Assembly: GCA_910577515.1 (NCBI GenBank)
Contig: CAJTLW010000005.1
Coordinates: 24,166-88,165, forward strand
Direction: 5' to 3'
Source of the DNA: an uncultured Vampirovibrio sp.
Lineage (GTDB): Bacteria; Cyanobacteriota; Vampirovibrionia; Gastranaerophilales; Gastranaerophilaceae
DNA length: 64,000 bases
Made by a program: the position numbers and the translations under genes. This document shows, piece after piece, positions 26,472 to 34,675 of this stretch. The notes below the pieces were generated by a model. That model ran no database searches and was not told the DNA's origin. It saw nothing but the letters and a program-made list of their open reading frames with translations. Position 1 is the stretch's first letter. The number at the start of each line of letters is the position of its first letter.

Positions 26472-26654
26472 ATGGTTTTAGAAAATAAATTCAATATAAA
26501 AGAAAGTTGTGAACTTGCACGTATAGAAGAAAAACTTAGCAAGTAAAAAGCTCTTAAACTCTTTGAAACAGGCTGCTTTGACAAACTTGAAACCGGCACA
26601 TTTGAAAGTTTATCTAAAAAAATAAAAAAGCTCCGGATTAACGGAGCTTTTTAA
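26472..26654 (+). pseudogene. Remnant of a Fic-family protein (N-terminus only, internal stop)
   Basis: The plus-strand frame starting at the ATG (MVLENKFNIKES) reads ELARIEEKLSK, then an in-frame TAA (26544-26546), then continues KALKLFETGCFDKLETGTFESLSK before running into the terminator hairpin. This is the N-terminus of Fic/'cell filamentation' AMP-transferases (pattern ENK-NI-S-ELA-EEE-ISK-KALELFE-G-LD-LE-GTF-SL). The catalytic HPF-x-GNG part is missing. GAGG upstream of the ATG suggests it was once a working gene. It is now a 3'-truncated and nonsense-mutated relic. Confidence 0.7.
26624..26652. terminator. Bidirectional terminator between lrgB/Fic remnant and pgi
   Basis: Stem AAAAAGCTCCG (26625-26635) with CGGAGCTTTTT (26642-26652), a six-base loop, and A/T tracts on both sides. 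Confidence 0.9.
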
Positions 26655-26677
26655 ATATTTCCTTTAATATAGAGAGG

Positions 26678-28063
26678 CTATCTTCCAATCTTGCTGGTTA
26701 ATTCTTCTCTTGATTCTTCATACCCTGCTCTTCCCATAAGCGCATACGTATAATTTTTAGCCTGTTCTACACCCGGTTGGTTGAACGTATTGATATTATA
26801 TAATTCACCTGCTATTGCAGTTTGCACTTCAAGCATATAGAACAATTGTGCCAAATAATAAGCATTAACTTTAGGCATTGAAATTGTCAAATTCGGGCGT
26901 TTAAAATCAGCCAGTGCAACTGCTGTAGAATCAGCCTCAGCATTAATTAATTCATTAATTGTTTTACCGCCAAGGTAATTTACACCTGTGCAATCAAAGA
27001 TTTTTGGAATTTCAAGTCTTGTATCAAATTCTTCAACACGAATAAAGTTAATAATTTTATCGTGTTTACCTTCATTATAAAGCTGAATTTGAGAGTGCTG
27101 ATCAGTTGCACCAAGTGCTTTAATAGGTGTTGGGCCAACATTTACCTTGTTTCCATTGTTATCAACTTCTTTGCCAAGTGATTCAGCCCAAAGCTGTACA
27201 TACCAATCTGAAACATATTTTAATCTGCTTGAATATGGCATCATAACTGATAAATAATGGCCTTTTTTAGTATCCATTAAATAGTGAATTAAAGCATTTT
27301 GTGCTGCAATATTTTTCCTGATATCCGTATTTTTGAGGGCTAAATCCATAGTTTTTACACCCTCAACAATTTCATCAATATCAATACCCACAAGTGCAAA
27401 AGGCACTAAGCCAACTGCTGAAAATACAGAAAATCTTCCGCCAACATCATCTGGCACAACAAAAGTTTTGTAGCCTTCTTCATTTGCAATTTGTCTTAAA
27501 ATACCGGATTGTTTATCTGTTGTTGCAACAATATTTTTTCTGTAATCATCCCCTAAAAGCTTTTGCATTCTGTCTTTTATAATCATAAACTGGCTCATTG
27601 TTTCAGCTGTTGAGCCGGATTTTGTAATTACATTTACAAGAGTTCTTCTTAAATCAAGCATGTTAAGCATTGCATTAATTTGATCAGGGTCAATATTATC
27701 AAGGAAGAAAATTCTCGGGCAATTGCCTCTGTCTGAAGCTGAAAGCAAATTCCAATAAGGCTTTAATAATGCTTCAGTTACCGCAATTCCACCTAAAGCA
27801 GAACCGCCAATACCTAATACAAGAATGTTATCAAAACGGCCTTCCACCATAGCAGCATATTCTTTAACATACCACACGGTTTCTTCGTTATAACCAAGAT
27901 TCATCCATTGAAGCCATTGACCGGGTTTATCTTTTCTTGAATTCAACTCCTTAATGATATTTTCAATTTTTGGAGCGTATTCGCTGAATTCTCTTTCGAT
28001 ATCAAGCCCGTAATCTGCCCCGATTACTTCCTGAGTAACATTTTTGTAATTAAGTTTAATCAT
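26678..28063 (-). CDS. pgi: Glucose-6-phosphate isomerase
   Basis: Interconverts glucose-6-phosphate and fructose-6-phosphate. The 461-residue protein is of the shorter bacterial type. It has sugar-phosphate-binding SIS motifs (LVLGIGGSALGG and VITKSGSTAETMSQF), the GGRFSVFSAVGLVPFAL segment and ATDQHSQIQLYNEG. AAGAGGAAAAG precedes the ATG. It ends with TAG, just before the shared terminator. It appears monocistronic. Confidence 0.97.
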   Translation of the reverse strand: MIKLNYKNVTQEVIGADYGLDIEREFSEYAPKIENIIKELNSRKDKPGQWLQWMNLGYNEETVWYVKEYAAMVEGRFDNILVLGIGGSALGGIAVTEALLKPYWNLLSASDRGNCPRIFFLDNIDPDQINAMLNMLDLRRTLVNVITKSGSTAETMSQFMIIKDRMQKLLGDDYRKNIVATTDKQSGILRQIANEEGYKTFVVPDDVGGRFSVFSAVGLVPFALVGIDIDEIVEGVKTMDLALKNTDIRKNIAAQNALIHYLMDTKKGHYLSVMMPYSSRLKYVSDWYVQLWAESLGKEVDNNGNKVNVGPTPIKALGATDQHSQIQLYNEGKHDKIINFIRVEEFDTRLEIPKIFDCTGVNYLGGKTINELINAEADSTAVALADFKRPNLTISMPKVNAYYLAQLFYMLEVQTAIAGELYNINTFNQPGVEQAKNYTYALMGRAGYEESREELTSKIGR

Positions 28064-28203
28064 CTTTTCCTCTTACAAACTTACTAATATCTCTTTTAAT
28101 ATTGTACCCAATCACAATTACTTGTAAATAGTTTTTAAAAATCGCCCTACAGGAGAGCCTGAAAGAGAATGTAAAATATTAAACCGCAGGTTTAAATATT
28201 TTT

Positions 28204-28815
28204 ATGAAAAGCGTTGAAGAAAAAAATGAAGAGTTTGTTTTAAATATACTCCATGATATCAAATCCCCGATTTTAAGCATAAATATAGCGCTGGAAAACC
28301 TGCAAAATACACCTACCCAAGAGCTTTTAAACGATATATATAAAGTAAACAGGCATAATTTAGACTATATTGAAAACTTGATGGGGAATTACTCTCTTAA
28401 AAAAGGCAAATACCAGATGAAACAAGAATATTTCAATATACTGAATATTATAAATGAAGAAATATTGGCACTTAAGCTTTTAATTATAGAAAAAAATCTA
28501 AAATTAAATTTAATTACAAACAATGATGCAATTAATGTTAATGCCGACAAAGAAGCTGTGCGACAGGTTTTTTTAAACCTTCTTACAAACGCTGTCAAAT
28601 ATTCGCCAAATTCTGAAGAAATAAAAATTGAGGTTTCTAAAAATAAAAAATATGCCTCTATTTGCATTACAAATACAGCAACAGAAAGAATCACAGAAAA
28701 ATCCACAGGGCTTGGACTTCAAATCATAAAAGATACTCTTCTAAGCTTAAATGGCAAAATTTACCACACAAAAAATAAAAATAAAATTTGTTTTTATATA
28801 GATTTACCAATTTAA
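28204..28815 (+). CDS. Short cytoplasmic histidine kinase without a sensor domain
   Basis: A 203-residue protein made only of a HisKA domain (His17 in NILHDIKSPILS) and a HATPase domain with an N box (NLLTNAVKYSPNS) and G2 motif STGLGLQI. The G1 box is degenerate (CITNTATERI replaces the usual D-x-G-x-G), so ATP binding may be altered. No membrane segment, PAS or response regulator is adjacent. It resembles the C-terminal half of the kinase at 5035-6012. It may sense through a partner protein, or may be a phosphotransfer or decoy protein. Confidence 0.8.
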   Translation: MKSVEEKNEEFVLNILHDIKSPILSINIALENLQNTPTQELLNDIYKVNRHNLDYIENLMGNYSLKKGKYQMKQEYFNILNIINEEILALKLLIIEKNLKLNLITNNDAINVNADKEAVRQVFLNLLTNAVKYSPNSEEIKIEVSKNKKYASICITNTATERITEKSTGLGLQIIKDTLLSLNGKIYHTKNKNKICFYIDLPI

Positions 28816-28823
28816 TTTTTATT

Positions 28824-28859
28824 TTGGCAACAAAATAATTTCCCGGGTTTTATAACCCG
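28824..28859 (+). promoter_or_regulatory. Candidate leaderless promoter with a hairpin next to the start codon
   Basis: TTGGCA (28824-28829), an 18-base spacer and TTTTAT (28848-28853), ending seven bases before the ATG of the next gene. The same bases form a stem, CGGGTT (28844-28849) with AACCCG (28854-28859). There is no Shine-Dalgarno sequence. Confidence 0.4.
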
Positions 28860-28860
28860 T

Positions 28861-30000
28861 ATGAACAGTTTACAGATAAATAACAGAGTAAGCTTTGGCG
28901 GATACAACGCAAGGGCGCTTAAGGGCGTTGTTATGAGAAACTCTATCGGCTTTGATATGTCAAAAATTGCGTCGCAAATGAGTGCAATAGGAGATAAACA
29001 CGGTTTTGATGTGATATGCGAAAGCAGATTAGCAGATAAAAAGCCCTGTAAAAATCCTTCCTTTTTAAGAAAAATATTAAATGCAATCACCGGCGAAAAT
29101 TTAGAATATGATCATCCCTGGGTTCAGGATATTTTATATTTTACAAAAGATAAAATGCTTATAGAAAAACCGGAAGGCATAAATCATCAAAGACTTTGTG
29201 AGATGTTTCATATAGGAAGAAAAGATGTACCTTTTAGAGATTTTATCTCAGGTGGAAATTTATTTTTATTACAAGATGGCGATGCGCAAAAAATATTGAT
29301 GGGAAGCTCTGAAAAATACGGAAAAGCAAGGGGGCTTTTTAAAAAAAGCGATATAACAGTGCTTCCGCAGGCGGATTTTCATATAGACTTATTTGTAAGA
29401 CCACTAAAAAACAATGTTGTTATTGTAGCTGATGACAATATGACGTTAAGCATGCTGGAAGCGGCAAAGGACAAATTGGAAAGCTTTATGCACCAAGGCA
29501 AAAAAGATTGGCTTGATAAAATATATAAAAAACTTTGCACAATCATCAAAAATATGCGCTCAGCACGCGAATCGGGGAACTTTGCAGACACAGATGAAGT
29601 AATTTCAACCTTGCAAAGAAACGGGTATGAAGTGGTAAGGACGGCTGGAAGAATATACCATGACAGAGTTTCACGCTTCAATGTCCACGGATATCTTATA
29701 CACAAACTAAATTTTATAAATGCAGTTGCAGCAACGGATAAAAACGGCGAAATAGTCTATATTTCAAACAAAACAAACCTGCTTGAAGAACTCGGACTTA
29801 CACCTAAACTCGCACAGGAGCTGGGGCTTGATTTTGAATCAAAATTCAAAGACTCCGTAAAAGAATATATTAAGCCCGAAAATATCTATTTTATTGAAGG
29901 TGCGGATAAAGCAGACCCCATAATTTACGACAATATCGCACAGATTTTGGAAAAATGCCACGGCGGAATCCACTGCTTATGTGCCGAAATACCGGCATAA
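28861..30000 (+). CDS. Putative guanidino-group-modifying enzyme (agmatine/peptidyl-arginine deiminase-like)
   Basis: A 379-residue protein with the motif set of the deiminase/amidinotransferase superfamily: GGN at residues 131-133, the catalytic H-x-D at H174/D176 in DFHIDLFVRPL, and a C-terminal GGIHCLC with the likely nucleophile C372. The same order is seen in agmatine deiminases, which end in GGGNIHC. Overall similarity is weak, so the substrate (agmatine, a peptidyl-arginine or another guanidine) is unknown. The N-terminus carries the short motif RVSFGG (residues 9-14), shared in style with two other proteins here. No classical signal peptide and no ribosome-binding site are seen. Confidence 0.6.
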   Translation: MNSLQINNRVSFGGYNARALKGVVMRNSIGFDMSKIASQMSAIGDKHGFDVICESRLADKKPCKNPSFLRKILNAITGENLEYDHPWVQDILYFTKDKMLIEKPEGINHQRLCEMFHIGRKDVPFRDFISGGNLFLLQDGDAQKILMGSSEKYGKARGLFKKSDITVLPQADFHIDLFVRPLKNNVVIVADDNMTLSMLEAAKDKLESFMHQGKKDWLDKIYKKLCTIIKNMRSARESGNFADTDEVISTLQRNGYEVVRTAGRIYHDRVSRFNVHGYLIHKLNFINAVAATDKNGEIVYISNKTNLLEELGLTPKLAQELGLDFESKFKDSVKEYIKPENIYFIEGADKADPIIYDNIAQILEKCHGGIHCLCAEIPA

Positions 30001-30016
30001 AAACACAACGGTATTT

Positions 30017-30283
30017 CTATATATTCCCTAAATCTACAATTTCCATTTTATGGGAAATTTCAGCAATAATTCTGGATACTTCAAAACCTGAAACCATAAC
30101 CTCTAAAAGCAATTGCGAATTAATTAGAACGGTTTCCGTATATTCCATAGAATCGGTATCTAAAACCTCAAATTCAATGAAATCTTCCCCGACATATTTA
30201 ATTTTCCCAAACTGGGCATCAGTTGCCCATCTTAAAAAAACCACAGCTTTTTCTAAAGCTTTTAATTTTTGTATCATCCTCAT
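30017..30283 (-). CDS. Hypothetical small protein (88 aa)
   Basis: No family recognised. The protein has an N-terminal helix (IQKLKALEKAVVFLRW), then alternating strands (FGKIKYVGEDFIEFEVLDTDS, ETVLINSQLLLEVMVSG) that look like a small beta barrel, and a short helical end. It is acidic and soluble. It is transcribed toward the deiminase-like gene and divergently from fumarase. The ribosome-binding site is poor, so its reality rests on a coding-like composition. Confidence 0.5.
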   Translation of the reverse strand: MRMIQKLKALEKAVVFLRWATDAQFGKIKYVGEDFIEFEVLDTDSMEYTETVLINSQLLLEVMVSGFEVSRIIAEISHKMEIVDLGNI

Positions 30284-30355
30284 AATATATATGATATTAT
30301 CTTTTTTATGAAAGTCAATTTTATAAATAAATTTTAACGGAGGAGCTTTAAAATT

Positions 30356-31645
30356 ATGACTTTAAGGCAAAATTTGGATACAAAAATTATCTATAATGCT
30401 GTTTATAATTTAATTGAAACCGCAAATACAAATTTACCCTCCTGGGTTTATAATAAACTTTCAAATTTTAATTGTGATTATAAAGATAAAATTTTAAAGA
30501 ATGCTCACCTTGCACAAAAAAATAAAAGACCTCTCTGCCAAGACACTGGCCAGGTGCTTGTTTACCTTGAAATAGGACAGGATATTTTTCTAGAAGGCGA
30601 GAACGTTGAAAGCATCATAAATAAAGCAATTGCAGACTGTTATAAAGAAAAATTTTACAGAAAATCTACTGTTAAAGATGTCCTCTATGACAGGTCTAAC
30701 AAGGGCGACAACACCCCGGGGCTTATCCATATAAATATTGTTGGCGGAGCTGAAATCAGTATCCTCGTTGGAATTAAGGGAGGCGGTGCAGAAAATATGA
30801 CCACTCTTAAGATGCTTAACCCTACTACAGAGCTATCTGAAATACTTGATTTTGCTAAAGAATGCGCCATTAATGCAGGTGAAAATGCTTGCCCGCCTAT
30901 GTGTATAGGAATTGGTGCAGGCGGATGTGCAGAAACTGCAGCATTTTTAGCTAAAAAGGCATTGTTTGTAGGAAAAACTGTCGACTTTGATATAAAAAAT
31001 GTTTTTGAAACCCGCATTTTAACCGCCCCAACTCACATTGCCTGCCTTCCTGTATGTGTAAACATAAGCTGTCACTCGCTAAGAAGTACATCGGCAAAAA
31101 TCATAAACGGTGAAATTCAATATACAAAGGGGTTTGAAAAATATAGCGATGTTGAAATCGTCTCAAATGCACGAGAGATAAGGACGGACGACATATCAGC
31201 GCTAACAAATTTAAAAAATGGTGAAGAAATTCTACTTTCAGGTAAAATTATAACTGCACGTGATGCTGCCCATAAAAGATTAGCTCAAATGATAGATGAC
31301 AACGAGACTTTGCCCCTATCACTAGAAAATAAAATTATATTTTATGCAGGCCCCTGCCCTGCTTCAAACGGTGAAATCATAGGCCCCGTGGGTCCTACAA
31401 CGTCAAAGCGCATGGATAAGTATGCACCTCTTTTATATAAAAGAGGTGTTTTGGCTACAATTGGCAAGGGCGATAGAACGATAAACGGCTTAAATAAGCT
31501 TTATTTCAAGGCAAACGGAGGCATAGCATGTGTTCTTCAGGCTTGCATCAAGGCTTGTACGCCAATATGCTTTGAGGATTTAGGCACAGAGGGAATTTAT
31601 GAGCTTACTGTAGAAAAACTTCCCCTGAAAACCGTCTGGCTCTAG
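30356..31645 (+). CDS. Fumarate hydratase class I (fused alpha and beta domains)
   Basis: An oxygen-sensitive [4Fe-4S] hydro-lyase interconverting fumarate and malate; tartrate dehydratase belongs to the same family and cannot be fully excluded. The N-terminal alpha domain (about residues 1-270) has CQDTGQVLVYLEIG and the cluster-region cysteines in NACPPMCIGIGAGG. The C-terminal beta domain has GPCPASNGEIIGPVGPTTSKRM and IGKGDRTI. Some bacteria encode the two domains separately; here they are fused in 429 residues. GGAGGAG precedes the ATG. Ends with TAG. Confidence 0.93.
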   Translation: MTLRQNLDTKIIYNAVYNLIETANTNLPSWVYNKLSNFNCDYKDKILKNAHLAQKNKRPLCQDTGQVLVYLEIGQDIFLEGENVESIINKAIADCYKEKFYRKSTVKDVLYDRSNKGDNTPGLIHINIVGGAEISILVGIKGGGAENMTTLKMLNPTTELSEILDFAKECAINAGENACPPMCIGIGAGGCAETAAFLAKKALFVGKTVDFDIKNVFETRILTAPTHIACLPVCVNISCHSLRSTSAKIINGEIQYTKGFEKYSDVEIVSNAREIRTDDISALTNLKNGEEILLSGKIITARDAAHKRLAQMIDDNETLPLSLENKIIFYAGPCPASNGEIIGPVGPTTSKRMDKYAPLLYKRGVLATIGKGDRTINGLNKLYFKANGGIACVLQACIKACTPICFEDLGTEGIYELTVEKLPLKTVWL

Positions 31646-31694
31646 GCCTACACAAATAGTATAAAAATTTAAACAAAATTTCAATTGTTAAACA

Positions 31695-31752
31695 TTGACA
31701 GCAGGTTTTGCTTGGGATAATATTTTTATGTTGAGACAGGTTGGCTGTGTCT
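31695..31752 (+). promoter_or_regulatory. Promoter and hairpin leader of rplU-rpmA
   Basis: TTGACA (31695-31700) with a -10-like GATAAT (31716-31721, 15-base spacer) lies about 90 bp before rplU. The leader contains the stem AGACAG with CTGTGTCT (about 31734-31752), as often found in autoregulated L21 leaders. The match to a known L21 leader family was not tested. Confidence 0.4.
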
Positions 31753-31808
31753 AAATACCATATTAAATGGTTACAGTCCCTAAAAACCTTAGAAAGGAAA
31801 ACGACAAA

Positions 31809-32159
31809 ATGTATGCTATAGTTGAAACAGGCGGCAAGCAATACAAATTAGAAGAAGGCAGATATGTTGATATCGAGCTTCTTGACGCCAAAGAAAACGA
31901 CAAAGTAACTTTCGACAAGATTGTAATGCTGGTAAACGGCAAAAAATCAAAAGTTGGTCAACCCTATGTGGAAGGTGCTTTGGTTGAAGGTTCAATCGTA
32001 AAAAATGACAAAGCAAAAAAGATTATTGTTTTTAAACAACGTCCCAAAAAAGGATACAGAAAAAAACAAGGTCACAGACAACAATACAGCCGCGTTATGA
32101 TTAATAAAATCAATACAAAAGCTGGTAAAAAAGCACAAGATGAAGCAGGAGAAGAATAA
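31809..32159 (+). CDS. rplU: 50S ribosomal protein L21
   Basis: The family N-terminus MYAIVETGGKQYKLEEG fixes the start at the ATG preceded by AAAGGAAAA; the open frame continues 14 codons upstream without support. The RNA-binding KKGYRKKQGHRQQYSRVMI segment is present. At 116 residues it is slightly longer than usual because of a Lys/Glu-rich tail. The stop overlaps the rpmA start by one base. Confidence 0.97.
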   Translation: MYAIVETGGKQYKLEEGRYVDIELLDAKENDKVTFDKIVMLVNGKKSKVGQPYVEGALVEGSIVKNDKAKKIIVFKQRPKKGYRKKQGHRQQYSRVMINKINTKAGKKAQDEAGEE

Positions 32160-32413
32160 TGGCACATAAGAAAGGTGTAGGTTCGTCCAAGAACGGAAGA
32201 GATTCAGAAGCACAGAGATTAGGTGTCAAAAAATTTGGCAACGAAAACGTGCTTGCTGGCAATATACTTGTTAGACAAAGAGGAACAAAGTTTCATCCCG
32301 GTAAAAATGTAGGCATCGGTAAAGATGATACTTTATTTGCTTTAATCGACGGTGTGGTTAAATTCGAACCGCACAGACGCGATAGAAAACAAGTAAGCGT
32401 ATACGCTAAATAA
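32159..32413 (+). CDS. rpmA: 50S ribosomal protein L27
   Basis: An 84-residue protein beginning MAHKKGVGSSKNGRDSEAQR, which reaches the peptidyl-transferase centre. It lacks the cleaved N-terminal extension found in many Firmicutes. Also present is RQRGTKFHPGKNVGIGKDDT. It is translationally coupled to rplU. Confidence 0.98.
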   Translation: MAHKKGVGSSKNGRDSEAQRLGVKKFGNENVLAGNILVRQRGTKFHPGKNVGIGKDDTLFALIDGVVKFEPHRRDRKQVSVYAK

Positions 32414-32417
32414 ATTA

Positions 32418-32445
32418 TAGACAATATAATTTTATTTGATACAAT
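32418..32445 (+). promoter_or_regulatory. Candidate promoter of tRNA-Asp
   Basis: TAGACA (32418-32423), a 16-base spacer and TACAAT (32440-32445), 36 bp before the tRNA. Confidence 0.5.
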
Positions 32446-32481
32446 AATCATGTTGATAATTTAATAAGAAATTTAATGGAT

Positions 32482-32558
32482 GGGGGCGTAGCTCAGCTGG
32501 TTAGAGTGCATGCCTGTCACGCATGAGGTCGCGGGTTCGATACCCGTCGTCCCCGCCA
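32482..32558 (+). tRNA. tRNA-Asp (anticodon GTC)
   Basis: Cloverleaf: acceptor GGGGGCG with CGTCCCC (one G-T pair), D arm AGCTCAGCTGGTTAGAGT, anticodon loop CTGTCAC, T arm with TTCGATA, discriminator G. The 3' CCA is encoded. Confidence 0.97.
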
Positions 32559-32568
32559 TTTTTTAAAT

Positions 32569-32589
32569 AAAGCACCTTTAAGGTGCTTT
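32569..32589 (+). terminator. Terminator of tRNA-Asp
   Basis: Stem AAAGCACC with GGTGCTTT, a TTTAA loop and a following T run, ten bases after the tRNA. Confidence 0.85.
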
Positions 32590-32623
32590 TTAATTACAAA
32601 AAATAAGACTTTGGGAGTATAAG

Positions 32624-33163
32624 ATGGATTTAAAAGGTTCTAAAACAGAAAAAAATTTACAAGAAGCATTTGCAGGAGAATCACAGGCCAGAAATAAATA
32701 TACATATTATGCAGCAAAAGCTAAAAAGGACGGCTATGTGCAAATTTCAAAACTTTTTGAAGAAACCGCAAACAACGAAAAAGAACATGCTAAAATTTGG
32801 TTTAAATTATTACATGACGGCTCTGTTCCTTCTACAATTGAAAATCTTAAAGATGCGGCAAACGGCGAAAATTTTGAATGGACAGATATGTATGCAAAAT
32901 TTGCTAAAGAAGCAAGAGAAGAGGGCTTCAATGATATAGCATCGCTTTTTGAAAATGTTGCAAACATAGAAAAAGACCATGAAGAAAGATACAGGAAGCT
33001 ATTAGAAAACATTGAAAAACAAGAAGTATTTAAGAAACCCAAAGCTGTTGTTTGGGAATGTGCTAACTGTGGATATTCTTACACTGGAGACGAAGCTGTT
33101 GATGTATGCCCTGTATGCGCACATCCTCAAAGCTTTTTTATGATAAAAGCAAACAATTATTAA
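32624..33163 (+). CDS. rbr: Rubrerythrin
   Basis: A 179-residue peroxide-scavenging protein of anaerobes. The N-terminal ferritin-like four-helix bundle has the di-iron E...E-x2-H motifs (EAFAGESQARNKY, TANNEKEHAK, ANIEKDHEERY). The C-terminal rubredoxin-like domain has two CxxC knuckles (CANCGYSY and CPVCAHP). GGGAG precedes the ATG. Single gene with a terminator downstream. It supports an anaerobic lifestyle. Confidence 0.97.
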   Translation: MDLKGSKTEKNLQEAFAGESQARNKYTYYAAKAKKDGYVQISKLFEETANNEKEHAKIWFKLLHDGSVPSTIENLKDAANGENFEWTDMYAKFAKEAREEGFNDIASLFENVANIEKDHEERYRKLLENIEKQEVFKKPKAVVWECANCGYSYTGDEAVDVCPVCAHPQSFFMIKANNY

Positions 33164-33173
33164 TAAAATGCAA

Positions 33174-33201
33174 ACAAAAAAGGGATTAAATCCCTTTTTT
33201 T
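33174..33201 (+). terminator. Terminator of rubrerythrin
   Basis: AAAAAAGGGA with TCCCTTTTTT around a TTAAA loop, 11 bp after the stop codon. Confidence 0.85.
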
Positions 33202-33292
33202 AATATATTTTTTAGAATATAGCAAAAATAAAAAATTACAGTTTTTATACCGAACATAATATATTAGCAAACTATATCTGGAGGAACAAGAA

Positions 33293-34675
33293 ATGAACAA
33301 AATCGGTATCAATTTGCATACGGGCATTATGCTGAACGCAAGTTCAAAACAGGCGGTAAACAACAGAATATATTTAACACAAAATAATCAATATGACTCT
33401 GTTTCATTTTCAGGCAAAAAGGGTGGTAAAGCAGCAAAATTAGGCATTATAGGTCTTGCAGCCGCAGGGCTTCTTAGCCTTCCTATTACAGCAAGAGCGA
33501 CAGATGCAAATGCTGAAACTAAAAATTATAGTTCAACTCAAATTTCTGCCAGTGTGGAAAACAAAGAAAATGATAAAACAAATTCTGCAGTTACAATCTT
33601 GGAAAAAGATAAAAAAGGCAGAGTTTTAGAAAGCGAAGAAAAAATTTTCCTTGAAGGAGGAAATTACAAAATCAACCATTCGGAATTCACCTATAAAAAA
33701 GATGGCACTATAATTGAAACTATAACTTATTCATACGGACATAATGACAGCGATTTAGATTATTCAACATCAGAAGATCCAATTACCACAATCACAACAT
33801 ATCCGAACGGTAATACAAAAAAGGAAATTAAATACCCATATAAAGCAGCTGGCAGCCCCGTAAGTGATACAACAATTACAACCGAATATAGCGGGAACAA
33901 AAAAACTGTTACCACTGAAGACAGAAATAGTAAAACAATTGAAATATACGAAAATGATACAATCGTTAAAAGCACTACAATAAGAATGGGGGATTCCTGC
34001 ATAGGTGAAGACCCGGATGAAGCAGCCAGCGTCATAACAAAAGAATATAAAGATGGCAAGATTGTAAAACAACAAGAAAGAAGGCTCAATACAGCTAGTA
34101 TGGGCGAAAACTATTACACAATAATTCGTTCTGAATTTCAATATAAAAAAGATGGTACAATAATTGAAACCAGAACCAATTCATATGAAGACAAAAACGG
34201 CAATATACTTCATTTATCATCAATAGAGCCTGTCATTACAATAACAACAATTACAACCGAATATAGCGGGAACAAAAAAACTGTTACCACTGAAGACAGA
34301 AATAGTAAAACAATTGAAATATACGAAAATGATACAATCGTTAAAAGCACTACAATAAGAATGGGGAATTTCTGCATAGGTGAAGACCCGGATGAAGCAG
34401 CCAGCGTCATAACAAAAGAATATAAAGATGGCAAGATTGTAAAACAACAAGAAAGAAGGCTCAATACAGCTAGTATGGGCGAAAACTATTACACAATAAT
34501 TCGTTCTGAATTTCAATATAAAAAAGATGGTACAATAATTGAAACCAGAACCAATTCATATGAAGACAAAAACGGCAATATACTTCATTTATCATCAATA
34601 GAGCCTGTCATTACAATAACAACATATCCAAATGGAGATACAGAAGAAAAAACTACATACCCTAAAGCCCCATAG
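33293..34675 (+). CDS. Repeat protein with an internal 125-residue duplication and an N-terminal 'SFSG' motif
   Basis: A 460-residue protein of unknown function. The N-terminus carries VSFSGKKGGKAAKLG (residues 37-51), followed by a hydrophobic segment (IIGLAAAGLLSLPITARA). The rest is beta-rich and made of 'YKKDGTIIETxTxSY...ITTxPNG' repeats, resembling extracellular repeat proteins. Two 125-residue units are almost identical at the DNA level (375-bp tandem repeat, two base differences). GGAGGAAC precedes the ATG. The reading frame stops at TAG (34673-34675) but continues open for 35 more codons to a TAA at 34781-34783, with coding-like content (GQSIGNQYKADSTVVKKMA...). The amber may be a recent nonsense mutation or a read-through site. 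Confidence 0.7.
   Translation: MNKIGINLHTGIMLNASSKQAVNNRIYLTQNNQYDSVSFSGKKGGKAAKLGIIGLAAAGLLSLPITARATDANAETKNYSSTQISASVENKENDKTNSAVTILEKDKKGRVLESEEKIFLEGGNYKINHSEFTYKKDGTIIETITYSYGHNDSDLDYSTSEDPITTITTYPNGNTKKEIKYPYKAAGSPVSDTTITTEYSGNKKTVTTEDRNSKTIEIYENDTIVKSTTIRMGDSCIGEDPDEAASVITKEYKDGKIVKQQERRLNTASMGENYYTIIRSEFQYKKDGTIIETRTNSYEDKNGNILHLSSIEPVITITTITTEYSGNKKTVTTEDRNSKTIEIYENDTIVKSTTIRMGNFCIGEDPDEAASVITKEYKDGKIVKQQERRLNTASMGENYYTIIRSEFQYKKDGTIIETRTNSYEDKNGNILHLSSIEPVITITTYPNGDTEEKTTYPKAP
33872..34621 (+). repeat. 375-bp tandem duplication (two units)
   Basis: Unit 1 is 33872-34246 and unit 2 is 34247-34621. By eye they differ at only two bases, both in the stretch encoding MGDSC versus MGNFC, so the duplication is in frame and recent. 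Confidence 0.9.

Noticed and set aside
33760..34516. Four minus-strand frames of 84-123 codons
   Set aside because: They are antisense to the duplicated repeat protein and exist only because the coding strand is repetitive; no ribosome-binding sites.
34673..34675. TAG read as a sense codon by recoding
   Set aside because: pgi, fumarase and other genes in the same window end with TAG in sensible places, so general reassignment does not fit.
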